Source: Burkholderiales bacterium
GTDB taxonomy: Bacteria; Pseudomonadota; Gammaproteobacteria; Burkholderiales; Burkholderiaceae_C
Direction of reading: 5' to 3'
Assembly: GCA_028868825.1 (NCBI GenBank)
Contig: JAGWTU010000027.1
Location: 1 to 64,000, forward strand
DNA: 64,000 nt
Below are positions 31,758 through 40,225 of this stretch, in pieces; position 1 is the stretch's first letter, and each line of letters opens with the position of its first letter. Both the position numbers and the translations under genes were made by a program. The notes below the pieces were generated by a model. It was not told the DNA's origin, did no database searches, and saw only the letters and a program-made list of their open reading frames with translations.

Positions 31758-31964
31758 ATGCGAAAAACTCTCCCAACCGCTGGGGTCGCCCAGCGCGGCG
31801 AGGCTTCGCCCGTCGCAGCCTCGTTCCGGATCCGCTGCAGCTGCGGACACCGCAGCATCTTCCGACGCCTGATCCACTCGAAGCCTCAGGCGACTGAGGC
31901 CCAGATCGGGGCCTGCGTCGCTGCCGGCTCTGCCGTCGCTCTGCCAGCCGGGAGGCAGGCATGA
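31758..31964 (+). CDS. Small hypothetical protein upstream of the primase-helicase
   Basis: 68 residues beginning MRKTLPTAGVAQRGEASPVA with a central FRIRCSCGHRSIFRRL segment (two Cys, His). Starts 4 bases after the regulator stop and its own stop overlaps the primase-helicase ATG (ATGA), which is the main argument that it is real. No family recognised; the C-terminal half is low complexity. Confidence 0.5.
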   Translation: MRKTLPTAGVAQRGEASPVAASFRIRCSCGHRSIFRRLIHSKPQATEAQIGACVAAGSAVALPAGRQA

Positions 31965-34492
31965 GCGCGGCCGCGGAGATCATCGACTTCGATCCTGCGC
32001 ACTTCGCTGCGGTGGCCGCGGAGCGTCTTCGGGCGCTCGACGACCCACAGCCGCCTGCAGCGGATCATGCGGATAGCTCAACGTCGGACGAGGCGGTGAC
32101 TCGGGCTAACGACAGTCTGACTGTGCTAAGAAGCCTTGGGCCCCGGATGACCAAGACGTGGGCGCCTTCGGGTATCCAACAGTACGACAGGGCTCGCAAT
32201 TTCACGGTGCGCAGCGTCGAGTTCGACGGCATCGAAGGCCTGGCGTCGGCGCTCGAAGCCGTGTCCAAGGACCCGAGGTCCTGCGTCATCCGCGGCCAGC
32301 TGCGCGACGACGCGACGCCGCGCGAGGACGGCACCTACGAACGCAACCTGGAGACGTTTACCGAGCGGGCCAGGAAATGGGTGTGCTTTGACATTGACAA
32401 CTGGGTCGACCCGACTGGCGGTGATCCTGTGACGCAACCGGAGATCGTGATCGACAGGTTCGTCTCGAGCTGCCTGCCCGTCGAGTTCCGTGGAGTTAGT
32501 TACTGGTGGCAGCTCAGTAGCTCGGCCGGCAAGCCCGGCTCGGCGAATGTCTTGAAAGCACACATCTGGTTTGTTTTGGACAGGCCGGTTACCGGAGACG
32601 AGTTGGATGCCTGGGCGCGGGCGCTGAACCTGATCGTTGACGTTACGACGTTCAGAACCGTGCAGGTTCATTTCGTGGCCGCGCCGGTCTTCGACGGCGT
32701 CGAGGATCCGGTGCCCGTGAGATCCGGGATCTGGCTTTCGCCCGCGGAGATCGACGAAGTTGCCATCGTCCTTCCCGATGTCAGCCAGCTGCCGACGCGC
32801 CAGCGCCCGGGACGCCACGACCTCGTCGACCCCACTCTGAAACCAGGACTCATCGGGGCCTTTTGCAGGTTGTATCCGCCGGCGATCCTCGTAGACAGCG
32901 GCCTGGTCCCCGGCTACGAATTCGAAGGCGACAGCGACGTGCGGCTGACCTGGACCACGAGCGCGAGCGGCGCCGCGGGCGGCGCGTGCATCACTGACGA
33001 CGGCCATCGGATCTTCAACGCGCATAACGACGATCCGGCGAAGGGCCGAGCCGTTTCCTCGTGGGATTTCATGCGCTTGAACAATTACGGTTACCTGGAC
33101 GATGACCTGGACGAAGACGCAATCTCTTTCATCGGCGTCGACAAGCTGCCTTCGGAGTTGGCGATGCGCCAGTTCGTGAAGGACAGCCTGCCCGACGTCG
33201 TCGCCGAGTGGGAGCGCACGCGCGCGGCCGAGCGCGAGGCCAGGGCTGAACGCGTCCGCGCATTGCACGAGGAGGCCGCACGACGCGGCCAGCAGCACCT
33301 GCAGCTGGTCGTCCCCGACGCCGGCGCTGCAGACGGCCCGGACGAGGCTCCAGAGCCTTCTGGGGCAGGTGAGGCTGGTGTGCCCCAGGCGGCCGCCTCG
33401 GACGCCCCTGGCGGCTCGGCAGCGCCCTCCGCGGGCACGTCCGAGATCGTGTCGCGCGCGCCTCGGGGCGAGATCGGAACGCGGCCGCTCAAGGTGCTGA
33501 CGATCAGCGAGCTGATGAGCCAGAAGCCCGCGCGCTGGCTCGTCAAGGGGCTGGTGCCGGAGGCCTCGCTCGGCTTGCTGTACGGCGCGTCCGGCGCGGG
33601 GAAAACGTTCATCGTCGCCGATCTTGCCCTGGCCGTCGCGCGCGGAATGGAGTGGCGCGGCCGGCGCGTCAAGCAGACCGGCGTTCTGTACGTCGCGGCC
33701 GAGGCGCAGTACAGCATCGGCAATCGGCTGCGCGCGTACTCGAAACACCACAAGGGTGTCAACCTGAGCACAGTTCCCTTTGGCATCCTGCCGGAGAGCC
33801 TGAGCCTCAGCAGCGAAGGGAAGCTGGACGCGGCTCGCCTCGTCCACGCGTGCCGTGCAATGCAGGCGGCCGGGCAGCCAGTCGGGCTCATCGTGTTGGA
33901 CACGCTCAACCGCGTCATGTCCGGCGCCGATGAGAATTCAAGTTCTGACATGGGATCCCTGATCGCGAACGTTGACGCGATCCGCGCGGCGACCGGCGCC
34001 ACTGTCCTGATCGTCCACCATTCGGGCAAGGATGAGGACAAGGGCGCGCGGGGCCACAGCTCGCTGAAGGCGGCGGTCGATGTCGAGATTCAGGTGACCC
34101 GGAACGGCAATGCTCGCGGGATGAAGGTCACCAAGAGCAGAGACGGTGCCGACGGTGACACCCACGCGTTTCGTCTGGAGCGCGTTGTGCTTGGCCGGGA
34201 CGATGACGGCGACGAGGAGTCGTCCTGCGTGGTCGTCCACGAGCAAGGCCGGGCGCCGGTGGTGCCGTGGCCGCCGGGCAAGTGGATGGACGGGATTCGC
34301 AGGGTCTTGCTCGACGCCGATGACGAGGGTGTCGACAAGGCCGAGCTGCCCGGGCTGGTGAAGGCGCTTGTCGACCCGGACAACAAGCGGGGCCGGGATA
34401 GCGTCAACCGGGCAATCAAGGACTTGGCCGGGCAGAGCCTGATCCTTGACAAGGCCGGGCGCTGGGTTCTCCCAGACCCCCTCGCAGCCTGA
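31961..34492 (+). CDS. Primase-polymerase / RecA-type helicase fusion (replication protein)
   Basis: 843 residues. N-terminal half (about 100-290) has archaeo-eukaryotic primase-like features: VCFDIDNWVD (DxD), LKAHIWF (His) and DVTTFRTVQVHFVAAPVFDG. A variable acidic linker (about 400-500) leads to a RepA/AAA_25 helicase domain (about 505-790) with Walker A YGASGAGKTF, Walker B LIVLDTLNR, and IVHHSGKDEDKGARGHSSLK. A winged-helix-like end follows (GKWMDGIRRVLLDADDEGVD). Role: self-replication of the excised element, like P4 alpha protein. ATG overlaps the previous stop. A strong hairpin follows 9 bases after the stop. Confidence 0.85.
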   Translation: MSAAAEIIDFDPAHFAAVAAERLRALDDPQPPAADHADSSTSDEAVTRANDSLTVLRSLGPRMTKTWAPSGIQQYDRARNFTVRSVEFDGIEGLASALEAVSKDPRSCVIRGQLRDDATPREDGTYERNLETFTERARKWVCFDIDNWVDPTGGDPVTQPEIVIDRFVSSCLPVEFRGVSYWWQLSSSAGKPGSANVLKAHIWFVLDRPVTGDELDAWARALNLIVDVTTFRTVQVHFVAAPVFDGVEDPVPVRSGIWLSPAEIDEVAIVLPDVSQLPTRQRPGRHDLVDPTLKPGLIGAFCRLYPPAILVDSGLVPGYEFEGDSDVRLTWTTSASGAAGGACITDDGHRIFNAHNDDPAKGRAVSSWDFMRLNNYGYLDDDLDEDAISFIGVDKLPSELAMRQFVKDSLPDVVAEWERTRAAEREARAERVRALHEEAARRGQQHLQLVVPDAGAADGPDEAPEPSGAGEAGVPQAAASDAPGGSAAPSAGTSEIVSRAPRGEIGTRPLKVLTISELMSQKPARWLVKGLVPEASLGLLYGASGAGKTFIVADLALAVARGMEWRGRRVKQTGVLYVAAEAQYSIGNRLRAYSKHHKGVNLSTVPFGILPESLSLSSEGKLDAARLVHACRAMQAAGQPVGLIVLDTLNRVMSGADENSSSDMGSLIANVDAIRAATGATVLIVHHSGKDEDKGARGHSSLKAAVDVEIQVTRNGNARGMKVTKSRDGADGDTHAFRLERVVLGRDDDGDEESSCVVVHEQGRAPVVPWPPGKWMDGIRRVLLDADDEGVDKAELPGLVKALVDPDNKRGRDSVNRAIKDLAGQSLILDKAGRWVLPDPLAA

Positions 34493-34501
34493 CCCCGCAC
34501 C

Positions 34502-34542
34502 CCACCCACACCACAGCTCCTAGAGCGCTGTGGTGTGGGTGG
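34502..34542. terminator. 16-bp perfect hairpin after the replication gene
   Basis: Stem 34502-34517 pairs with 34527-34542, loop 34518-34526 (TCCTAGAGC). No T-tract, so either a factor-dependent terminator or a structured replication origin. Neighbours include a direct repeat GGGACCTC (34593-34600 and 34605-34612) and the palindrome GCAACATGTTGC (34622-34633). Confidence 0.6.
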
Positions 34543-34944
34543 TGGAGAAGTGCCCCACACGCCACCACTTTGTGGGTCCGCGTGGGGGACGTGGGACCTC
34601 AAGCGGGACCTCTCCGGCAAAGCAACATGTTGCCCGCGGCGCGGTAGGCGCGCAGCAACCGGGCCCATTCAGCCCCGGGCGATGCGATGACCGACGGCCC
34701 GCGCGCGACACCAGCGCCGGCATCCATGCCGACCGGTGGCAGGCGGCGCCGGTGTCGCACAGGGCCAACAGCATGCCCCGCCGCAGCAGTCGCCGCAGGG
34801 CCACCGGAGCCCGCAGGCGCGGCCGCCGCGGCAAGCCCCGGCATCACGCCCCGACTGGCACAGGCCGCCCCATCTCGAGCGCCCCGGCGCCAACCGACCC
34901 CGGCATCGCCGGGCACGCCACAGACCGCATCGAGGTCCACCGAC
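34543..34944. other. Candidate origin region of the island
   Basis: About 400 bases with no convincing gene. Holds the direct repeat GGGACCTC twice, 12 bases apart (34593, 34605), several GTGGG runs, and a perfect 12-base palindrome GCAACATGTTGC at 34622-34633. An open frame from 34687 is Ala/Pro/Arg low complexity. The position right after the primase-helicase would suit an origin; this is inference. Confidence 0.4.
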
Positions 34945-35538
34945 ATGAAGACGAAACCCAGGCCGAGACAGAACCCCATGCAGTCACGGGACGAGCCCCT
35001 GCCCGACCCGCTCGGCGACATCCTGCGCCCACCGCCCCATGAGTCCCGCCGGTGCGGTGCGCACTGCCGCACGACTGGCATGCCATGCAGAACGTGGGCC
35101 GTCCGCGGCTCGATGCGCTGCAGGCTCCACGGCGGCGCCAAGCGAAGCGGCCGCCCGCCAACGACGGGCCTGTTCACGGCACAGGCCAAGCGCGAGCGCA
35201 GGTTCCAGTCCGCCGTTCGCTATCTGCTGCGCCATCGCTGCACCATGCCCGACCCCGTCGAACCGCCGGAGTTGTATGCCAGTGCTGATGGCTCATATGC
35301 CTCGCCAATGACACAGTCCGGATCGCGCATCGCGGCGCTGCTCTCGCCCATGCCTGCAGACGCGCGCGAAACCCAGGCGCGGCCCCCAGCAGACGCCGGT
35401 CAGGAGCGGCAGCGCGGAGCGAGCCGGCCGGCCCGCCTGACGGACACGGGCCTCGAGCGTCCGGCTGACGACGCCGGTGCCTTGCCCGCGTCGGCCGGGC
35501 CTCAGGCTCCCGAGCCACTCGGCAGGAGCACCCAATGA
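34945..35538 (+). CDS. HGG-motif (HGGxSTG-like) small protein
   Basis: 197 residues. Residues about 36-72 match the HGGxSTG-type domain often seen in phage and island genes: CGAHCRTTGMPCRTWAVRGS then CRLHGG, with four Cys and the HGG suggesting a small metal-binding fold. The C-terminal 100 residues are Pro/Ala-rich and unassigned. Start at 34945 follows GAGGT by 8 bases; the frame is open to 34687. Function unknown. Confidence 0.7.
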   Translation: MKTKPRPRQNPMQSRDEPLPDPLGDILRPPPHESRRCGAHCRTTGMPCRTWAVRGSMRCRLHGGAKRSGRPPTTGLFTAQAKRERRFQSAVRYLLRHRCTMPDPVEPPELYASADGSYASPMTQSGSRIAALLSPMPADARETQARPPADAGQERQRGASRPARLTDTGLERPADDAGALPASAGPQAPEPLGRSTQ

Positions 35539-35654
35539 CCGAGCCAGCCTCGGCGCGCGCGCCACCAGCTCGACCGCATCGGCCCAGCCCGGGGCGAAGC
35601 AGGGCAACGATCAATTCAACAACGAGCCCGACGGGCTCAAGCAAGGAGATGGAG

Positions 35655-35927
35655 ATGAGCAGGAACAGGCGGAGCGCCGACAAGGTGATGGAGGAGGCGC
35701 TGATGACCGCGTCGAGCTACATGAAGCGGGCGGCGCTGGAGATCGATAAGTTCTTCGGCGAGGGCTACGCGGAGGACCATCCGGAGTTGGTTGCGGCGTT
35801 CATGCAGGCCGCAGCTGCTGACATGCAAACGATGTGGACTGCCGCCACGATCGAGGACGGTCTCTACGAGGTTGCCGACAATCTGAGGCGCATCGCCGAC
35901 GCACCGGGCGGGCTGTCGGCCGGCTGA
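35655..35927 (+). CDS. Small helical hypothetical protein
   Basis: 90 residues, mostly helical (SADKVMEEALMTASSYMKRA, DHPELVAAFMQAAAADMQTM, LYEVADNLRRIAD). Start 35655 follows GGAGATGGAG; an ATG at 35649 is too close to the Shine-Dalgarno, and one at 35535 would overlap the previous stop by ATGA, giving a longer low-complexity N-terminus. No family recognised. Confidence 0.65.
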   Translation: MSRNRRSADKVMEEALMTASSYMKRAALEIDKFFGEGYAEDHPELVAAFMQAAAADMQTMWTAATIEDGLYEVADNLRRIADAPGGLSAG

Positions 35928-35966
35928 GCGGGTCGAGGTGGCGCCCAGGTGCGGGCGCCGCCGTCG

Positions 35967-36419
35967 TCACTGCGCTGGCGCTGGTCCGTCGAGCAGCAGG
36001 CGCCGATTGCCCTTGGTGACGGCGATGCCGCGCAGCTCGAGCCACTCGTCGGCTAGGTCGCAGTCGAACCGGGTCGGGAACGCGTCCGCCGCGCGCGCCG
36101 GCCCGGCTCGGTGGCCCAGCGGCGCTGTCATCTCGTCCATCAGCCGTTCGGTCTCAGGGTCGAGTTGCGCCTCGATCGTTTGCCGCCGCATCTTGTCGCG
36201 CAGCAGCAGCTGGCCGTAGCGGCTGCGCCAGCCGTCGCCGACGTACTGCGGCCGCGGCCTGGGCTCGCGCGTCGTCGGCGCTGCGCCGAGCTCGCGGGTG
36301 AAGATGCCTGCGACGACCACCCTGGCCGCTTGCGCCTGCTGTCGGAACAGCGCGTGGTCAGCGGCGGCGGCATGCGGCCTGGGCCGGCGCGGGTCTGCGG
36401 AGCGTTCGGGCGACATCAT
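35967..36419 (-). CDS. Hypothetical island protein with C-terminal WL..G.xVT..N motif
   Basis: 150 residues, opposite strand to its neighbours. Arg/Ala-rich, ending in DEWLELRGIAVTKGNRRLLL. The end matches in pattern the 66-residue protein at 37982. AGGGA Shine-Dalgarno before the ATG pair at 36419/36416. Divergent from the operon starting at 36514 (94-base gap). No known family. Confidence 0.65.
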   Translation of the reverse strand: MMSPERSADPRRPRPHAAAADHALFRQQAQAARVVVAGIFTRELGAAPTTREPRPRPQYVGDGWRSRYGQLLLRDKMRRQTIEAQLDPETERLMDEMTAPLGHRAGPARAADAFPTRFDCDLADEWLELRGIAVTKGNRRLLLDGPAPAQ

Positions 36420-36513
36420 TGCTTCCCTGCGCTGGGCGGCTTGATCTTGCGCTTGCGCCGCGGTAGTGTCGCACCGAGCGGCGTCCGCGGCCGCGCACGA
36501 CAAGAGGGAGCCC

Positions 36514-36888
36514 ATGACCAACGACCCGTCAGCATTGCCTAGGCGTGGTCCGCTTCGGCTGGTGTCATCGACGACGGAGCCGCGCGTGAAGCGCAGGTAC
36601 GTCAACATGGACGACGCCGGCTCGGATTGGAACTGGCGGTTCTTCCAACGAAACGGCATGGCCCCGCTCGGCCCAACCCCTGCGACCATCCGGCGGCGCG
36701 AAGAAGAAGCAGAGCGGGTAGCCGCGCGTGCTGCTGTCACGAGCGAGTCCCTGCGCGCGGCAATCGCCGCGCTCCACGCGAAGCCGGTGGAGACAGCCGG
36801 CGAGGCCGCGACACGCGCCGTGCTGCTCGATGCCATCCGCGCCGAACTCGCTGCGCGCGAGCTTGCAGCAAATGGAGCCGAGCAATGA
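36514..36888 (+). CDS. Small hypothetical protein with DWNWRFFQRNGM motif
   Basis: 124 residues. Central motif NMDDAGSDWNWRFFQRNGMA followed by an Arg/Glu helix (TIRRREEEAERVAARAAV). AGAGGGAG precedes the ATG. Its stop overlaps the next start (ATGA). The WN..xF.R.GM motif recurs in the next protein, suggesting related partners. No known family. Confidence 0.7.
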   Translation: MTNDPSALPRRGPLRLVSSTTEPRVKRRYVNMDDAGSDWNWRFFQRNGMAPLGPTPATIRRREEEAERVAARAAVTSESLRAAIAALHAKPVETAGEAATRAVLLDAIRAELAARELAANGAEQ

Positions 36889-37295
36889 GCGAGCCGAAGA
36901 ACCCGCCGGGCAGTTCCGAAGCAAGCGCTCCGGCGGTCGATGAGCTCATCAAGATTCTGGAACTGCAGGCCTTCAAGAGCGACGCGCTGAAGGCGAAGCA
37001 GGCTCATCTTCTGGAGCTGCTCCGCAAGGGCTCGGGCTCTGCCTCGTCCAGCGGTGGCCAGGAGGGCAACCAGTCGCCATCAGGCTTGCCGTCGGCCGCC
37101 GCGACGCGCGGCACGGAGCCGCTGGAGGAAAGCCCGGATATGGGGCTGACGGCCTGGAACCTGGAGCTGTTTCGCAAAGCGGGGATGCTGCGCCCCGTTA
37201 TGGCGAGCAACAGCCCGGACCCACAGACGGCCCCCGCGGCGAAGTCACCAGCTCCGTCCCTGCGAGTGGTGCCTCGCGAGGACGACAAAGAATGA
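36885..37295 (+). CDS. Small hypothetical protein with AWNLELFRKAGM motif
   Basis: 136 residues: N-terminal helix (VDELIKILELQAFKSDALKA), Ser/Gly-rich linker, then ESPDMGLTAWNLELFRKAGM resembling the motif of the preceding protein. ATG overlaps the previous stop, and its own stop overlaps the T5orf172 gene (ATGA both sides), so the three genes are translated as a unit. Unknown function. Confidence 0.7.
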   Translation: MSEPKNPPGSSEASAPAVDELIKILELQAFKSDALKAKQAHLLELLRKGSGSASSSGGQEGNQSPSGLPSAAATRGTEPLEESPDMGLTAWNLELFRKAGMLRPVMASNSPDPQTAPAAKSPAPSLRVVPREDDKE

Positions 37296-37951
37296 GCGCG
37301 AACCAGGAGGCTGCGAGGTCACCTCGCGAATCCGGTGGCGTGCATGTCAGGGGCTGGGTGTACGTCATCGTCAACAAGGCGATGCCGGGAGTCGTCAAGG
37401 TCGGTCACTCGATGAAGGACCCCGTGCTGCGAGCGCGCGAACTCGGTGGAACCGGTATTCCGCACCCATTCGAGGTCGCGTTCGACGATGTCGTCGAGGA
37501 TCCGAGAAGGATCGAACTTCAGGCCCATAGCGTGCTTGAGGAATGCCGCGAGAGCGCGAATCGCGAATGGTTTCGCTGTGGCGTCGGGGAGGCGGTCGCG
37601 GCGCTGTGTTCTGTTTCCGGCCGGGCGGTTCCGCCGAGATTCGAGCAGCGCGCCGCTGAGCCAGTGTCGACGGAGGCCGCGCCAGAATTACCCAGTCGCG
37701 AGGAGAGGCCGCGACACGAGCCGCCATCGCAACCGGCTCAGCCCCAATCGGCGCCGCCGCCGAAACCGGCGCCTCCACCGCGACCATCGCCGACGACGAT
37801 CAGTTCCACCACGACGTTCCAGGGGGAGTGCCCGAGCTGCAAGCGCGATTTCAAGGTCACGCTCACTCGATACGACAGCGGGGCTCACTGCCCCGCGTGT
37901 TTCAGGTACGTGGACCTTGCGGCCTACCTGATGGGCCGCGTAAGCGGATGA
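37292..37951 (+). CDS. T5orf172/GIY-YIG-like protein with C-terminal zinc ribbon
   Basis: 219 residues. N-terminal T5orf172 domain (about 20-105), a GIY-YIG-related DNA-binding/nuclease fold: GWVYVIVNKAMPGVVKVGHS, ARELGGTGIPHPFEVAFDDV, and the REWFRCG end. A Pro/Gln-rich linker (about 120-165) leads to a zinc-ribbon with CPSC and CPAC (about 175-205). Third gene of an ATGA-coupled operon. Probably acts on DNA, but whether for element maintenance, regulation or defence is open. Confidence 0.78.
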   Translation: MSANQEAARSPRESGGVHVRGWVYVIVNKAMPGVVKVGHSMKDPVLRARELGGTGIPHPFEVAFDDVVEDPRRIELQAHSVLEECRESANREWFRCGVGEAVAALCSVSGRAVPPRFEQRAAEPVSTEAAPELPSREERPRHEPPSQPAQPQSAPPPKPAPPPRPSPTTISSTTTFQGECPSCKRDFKVTLTRYDSGAHCPACFRYVDLAAYLMGRVSG

Positions 37952-37981
37952 CGGGGCGCCACCTCGATGAGGAGAGAGACG

Positions 37982-38182
37982 ATGCCGACAATCAATCGCC
38001 AATCGTTCACAGCGAACAAGAAGGCCGCGCCGGCCGAGGCTGAGGACGCTGTCAGCGCCGACACGGCCGATGACAGGGTCACGGCGTGGCTGAAGGCAAA
38101 GGGGCTGCCGGTGACCGAGGCCAACAAGAACTATCTCCGGTGGGGACAGAGCGAGCCGCCCGAGGGAATGACGAACGAGTAG
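37982..38182 (+). CDS. 66-residue hypothetical protein with WLKAKGLPVTEANKNYL motif
   Basis: 66 residues, start after GGAGAGAGACG. Acidic first half, then TAWLKAKGLPVTEANKNYLR. The pattern WL..(K/R)G.(A/P)VT..N...L..G also ends the protein at 35967. Small, unknown family; may be a DNA- or protein-binding module. Confidence 0.6.
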   Translation: MPTINRQSFTANKKAAPAEAEDAVSADTADDRVTAWLKAKGLPVTEANKNYLRWGQSEPPEGMTNE

Positions 38183-38229
38183 CCCCGGGGCCGGCGCCGC
38201 CCGGTCACCCCAGGCGGCGCAGCGAGGCG

Positions 38230-38604
38230 TCAGACGTCGAACTCGTCGGCAAGGTCCTCCGCGAACAGCTCAGCCTCGGCCAGCAGCGCGCCGAGATCGT
38301 CGTCGGCGCCGTGACTGTGGCGGGCGAGCACCAGCAGCGACTGCACAGCGTTGAGTCCCTCGAGCTGGGCATCATGCGCGCCGTCCACGTCGGCGACGCG
38401 CCCGAGGAACAGCTTGTCCTGCGTGTCGATCATCACCTCCAGCTTGTCGACGATCGTCGAGAGCAGATGACGCAGGCCCGCGCTGAGGTCGGTCGTCGGC
38501 GCCGCCTGCAACTGCAGGGCGCGGAGCACCAGCTGTTGAAGGTCGTTCAGCGCGTCGAGCGCTTCATCGGCGGCGATGATGGAGTGGTTGGTGGTGGCAT
38601 TCAT
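38230..38604 (-). CDS. Helical hypothetical island protein
   Basis: 124 residues, almost wholly helical and acidic (DEALDALNDLQQLVLRALQL, GLRHLLSTIVDKLEVMIDTQ). AAGGAAG ribosome binding site before ATG 38604. On the minus strand just downstream of the resolvase gene (62-base gap), so perhaps co-transcribed with it. No family recognised. Confidence 0.65.
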   Translation of the reverse strand: MNATTNHSIIAADEALDALNDLQQLVLRALQLQAAPTTDLSAGLRHLLSTIVDKLEVMIDTQDKLFLGRVADVDGAHDAQLEGLNAVQSLLVLARHSHGADDDLGALLAEAELFAEDLADEFDV

Positions 38605-38666
38605 GGTCAGCTTCCTTGGTGGAATCGGCCGGCGCGCGAGGACTTGGCGCCGGTCTTGGTTACCGG

Positions 38667-39269
38667 CTACCGGCCGGCGCGGATGTTGTTGATCGTGGCT
38701 CTCGACACGCCGAGGGATCGCGCCAGCTCTGACACTGTCGCGCCGGCCGCGTGCTGTGCAACGACCTCGGCGCGCTGCTCTTCGGTCAGCGCTGGCGGCC
38801 GACCAAGCCGCTTGCCTTCGGCCTTCGCGCGCGCCAGCCCGGCCTGCGTGCGCTCGACGAGCAGGTCCCGCTCCATGGCGGCGACGACGGCTAGCACGCC
38901 GACGATGAGCTTCCCGGCGCTACTGGTCAGGTCGGTATCGCCCAGGGCCAACACCTTGACGCGAACGCCCGTGCTCTTCAGCTGGTCCAGCGTGGACAGC
39001 ACGTCGATGACGTCGCGCCCGAGTCGGTCAAGCTTCGAAACGACGAGCAGGTCGCCCTCATCCAGCTTTGTGAGCAGTCGCGCGAACTCGGGTCGCTGGG
39101 ATGCCGGCATCTTGCCGCTGACGCCCTCATCAGCGAACCAGCGACGGGCAGGAATTTCGTATCCCGCCGCCGCGAGCTCTTGCCGTTGATTCGCGGTCGT
39201 CTGATCGAAGCTGGACACCCTCGCGTACCCGAAAGTACGAAGAGGCTGCGGCGCAGTGTTCTTGTTCAT
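38667..39269 (-). CDS. Serine recombinase, resolvase/invertase family
   Basis: 200 residues. Catalytic Ser in FGYARVSSFDQTTANQRQEL, then VVSKLDRLGRDVIDV and AAMERDLLVERTQAGLARAK, and a C-terminal HTH (TVSELARSLGVSRATINNIR). Typical Tn3/Gin-type small serine recombinase. It could resolve multimers of the excised element or invert a segment. The 956-base region upstream (39270-40225) may hold its sites. Confidence 0.93.
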   Translation of the reverse strand: MNKNTAPQPLRTFGYARVSSFDQTTANQRQELAAAGYEIPARRWFADEGVSGKMPASQRPEFARLLTKLDEGDLLVVSKLDRLGRDVIDVLSTLDQLKSTGVRVKVLALGDTDLTSSAGKLIVGVLAVVAAMERDLLVERTQAGLARAKAEGKRLGRPPALTEEQRAEVVAQHAAGATVSELARSLGVSRATINNIRAGR

Positions 39270-40225
39270 CGTGACGTTCCGGTTGCGGCAGAAAACGATG
39301 TAAGTATCTCGAGCATGGCAGGAACTGTCAACCCCTATTTTTCTGTCACAATTTCAGGCACGGCGCGAGACTGGCAGAAACCGCTCGTTTGTTTACGTCC
39401 AGCGGTCGCGGAAACGGGATCGCAGTTGTAGCGGGTAGCGCGCGCTCGACAGCCTCGGTCAACGCGGCGTTGCCGCGACTGCATGTCACCGCCCCAACCA
39501 ACCAGGAGCCGGCGCAGAACGGCGGCGCTGCGGCCGGCCGCGGGCCAGCGAATACCGCGATGCGCTCGCCAGCGTGCGCGCGCTCGACGGGGTCAATCAA
39601 CGAGGGGCTGGTGCGCCCACATGGGTATCGCCGCGGCGCGCAGTCGGACGCATGGAGATGTGCAGCAACGGCGTCGAGGCTTCCAAGGTCGGCGTGAGCC
39701 AGGGCGGAAGCGGCCGCGCCTTCGGACGCGGTGACGACCAGGGCACCGGGCAGGTCGCCGAGCCGAGCATCCGCGACCTCGGAGGAGGCGCCGGTGGCGT
39801 GGCGCTGGCCAAGTCGCTAGGCCAGACCGGCAGCACCGGCCGCACCTTCGCCGATGGGGGCCTTATCCCCGGCAAGATCGCATAACGCGTCGCCACAAAA
39901 GACCCCCCTCCACACCCGCTGTGCGATCAGGAACCCCGCAAAGCCTGGGCTTTACCCAGATCTCTGGCTTGCGGGCGTTCGGCGAAATGAAGTTCGGGCA
40001 GCCAACCGCGGCAGTGCCACGAGATCCGGCAGCCGCGAGTAGCGCGGACGTGGAAGACAAGCAACCACTTCAAGTCGCTCAGCGCACGGCCGGAGTGTGG
40101 TCCTTCAACGGCGCAGGCAGAGCGGCATCGCCCGGCGGCGCCGGATCAGAGGCCGCGCCTCATACTCTGGCCGCGGCCCCTGAATTGCTGTATACCTTGG
40201 CACAGTTGCGAAGGAGGTTTTCAGA
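39270..40225. other. 956-base region without convincing genes; possible resolvase sites
   Basis: Between the resolvase and the TPR lipoprotein. Direct repeat GGCAGAAA at 39287-39294 and 39373-39380 close to the resolvase start, with AT-richer DNA between. Several weak overlapping open frames; the least poor (39652-39885, +, Gly-rich) lacks a ribosome binding site. An imperfect inverted repeat lies at 39935-39975. May contain decayed cargo. Confidence 0.45.
39935..39975. repeat. Imperfect nested inverted repeat
   Basis: CCCGCAAAGCC (39935-39945) pairs with GGCTTGCGGG (39966-39975) with one bulge; inside it TGGG (39946-39949) pairs with CCCA (39955-39958). Could be a folded single-strand site or terminator; nothing identifies it. 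Confidence 0.4.

Noticed and set aside
34687..34944. N-terminal extension of the HGG protein
   Set aside because: Ala/Pro/Arg low complexity from GC-rich DNA; better start at 34945.
39652..39885. Gly-rich open frame on the plus strand
   Set aside because: No Shine-Dalgarno and low complexity; could be decayed cargo.
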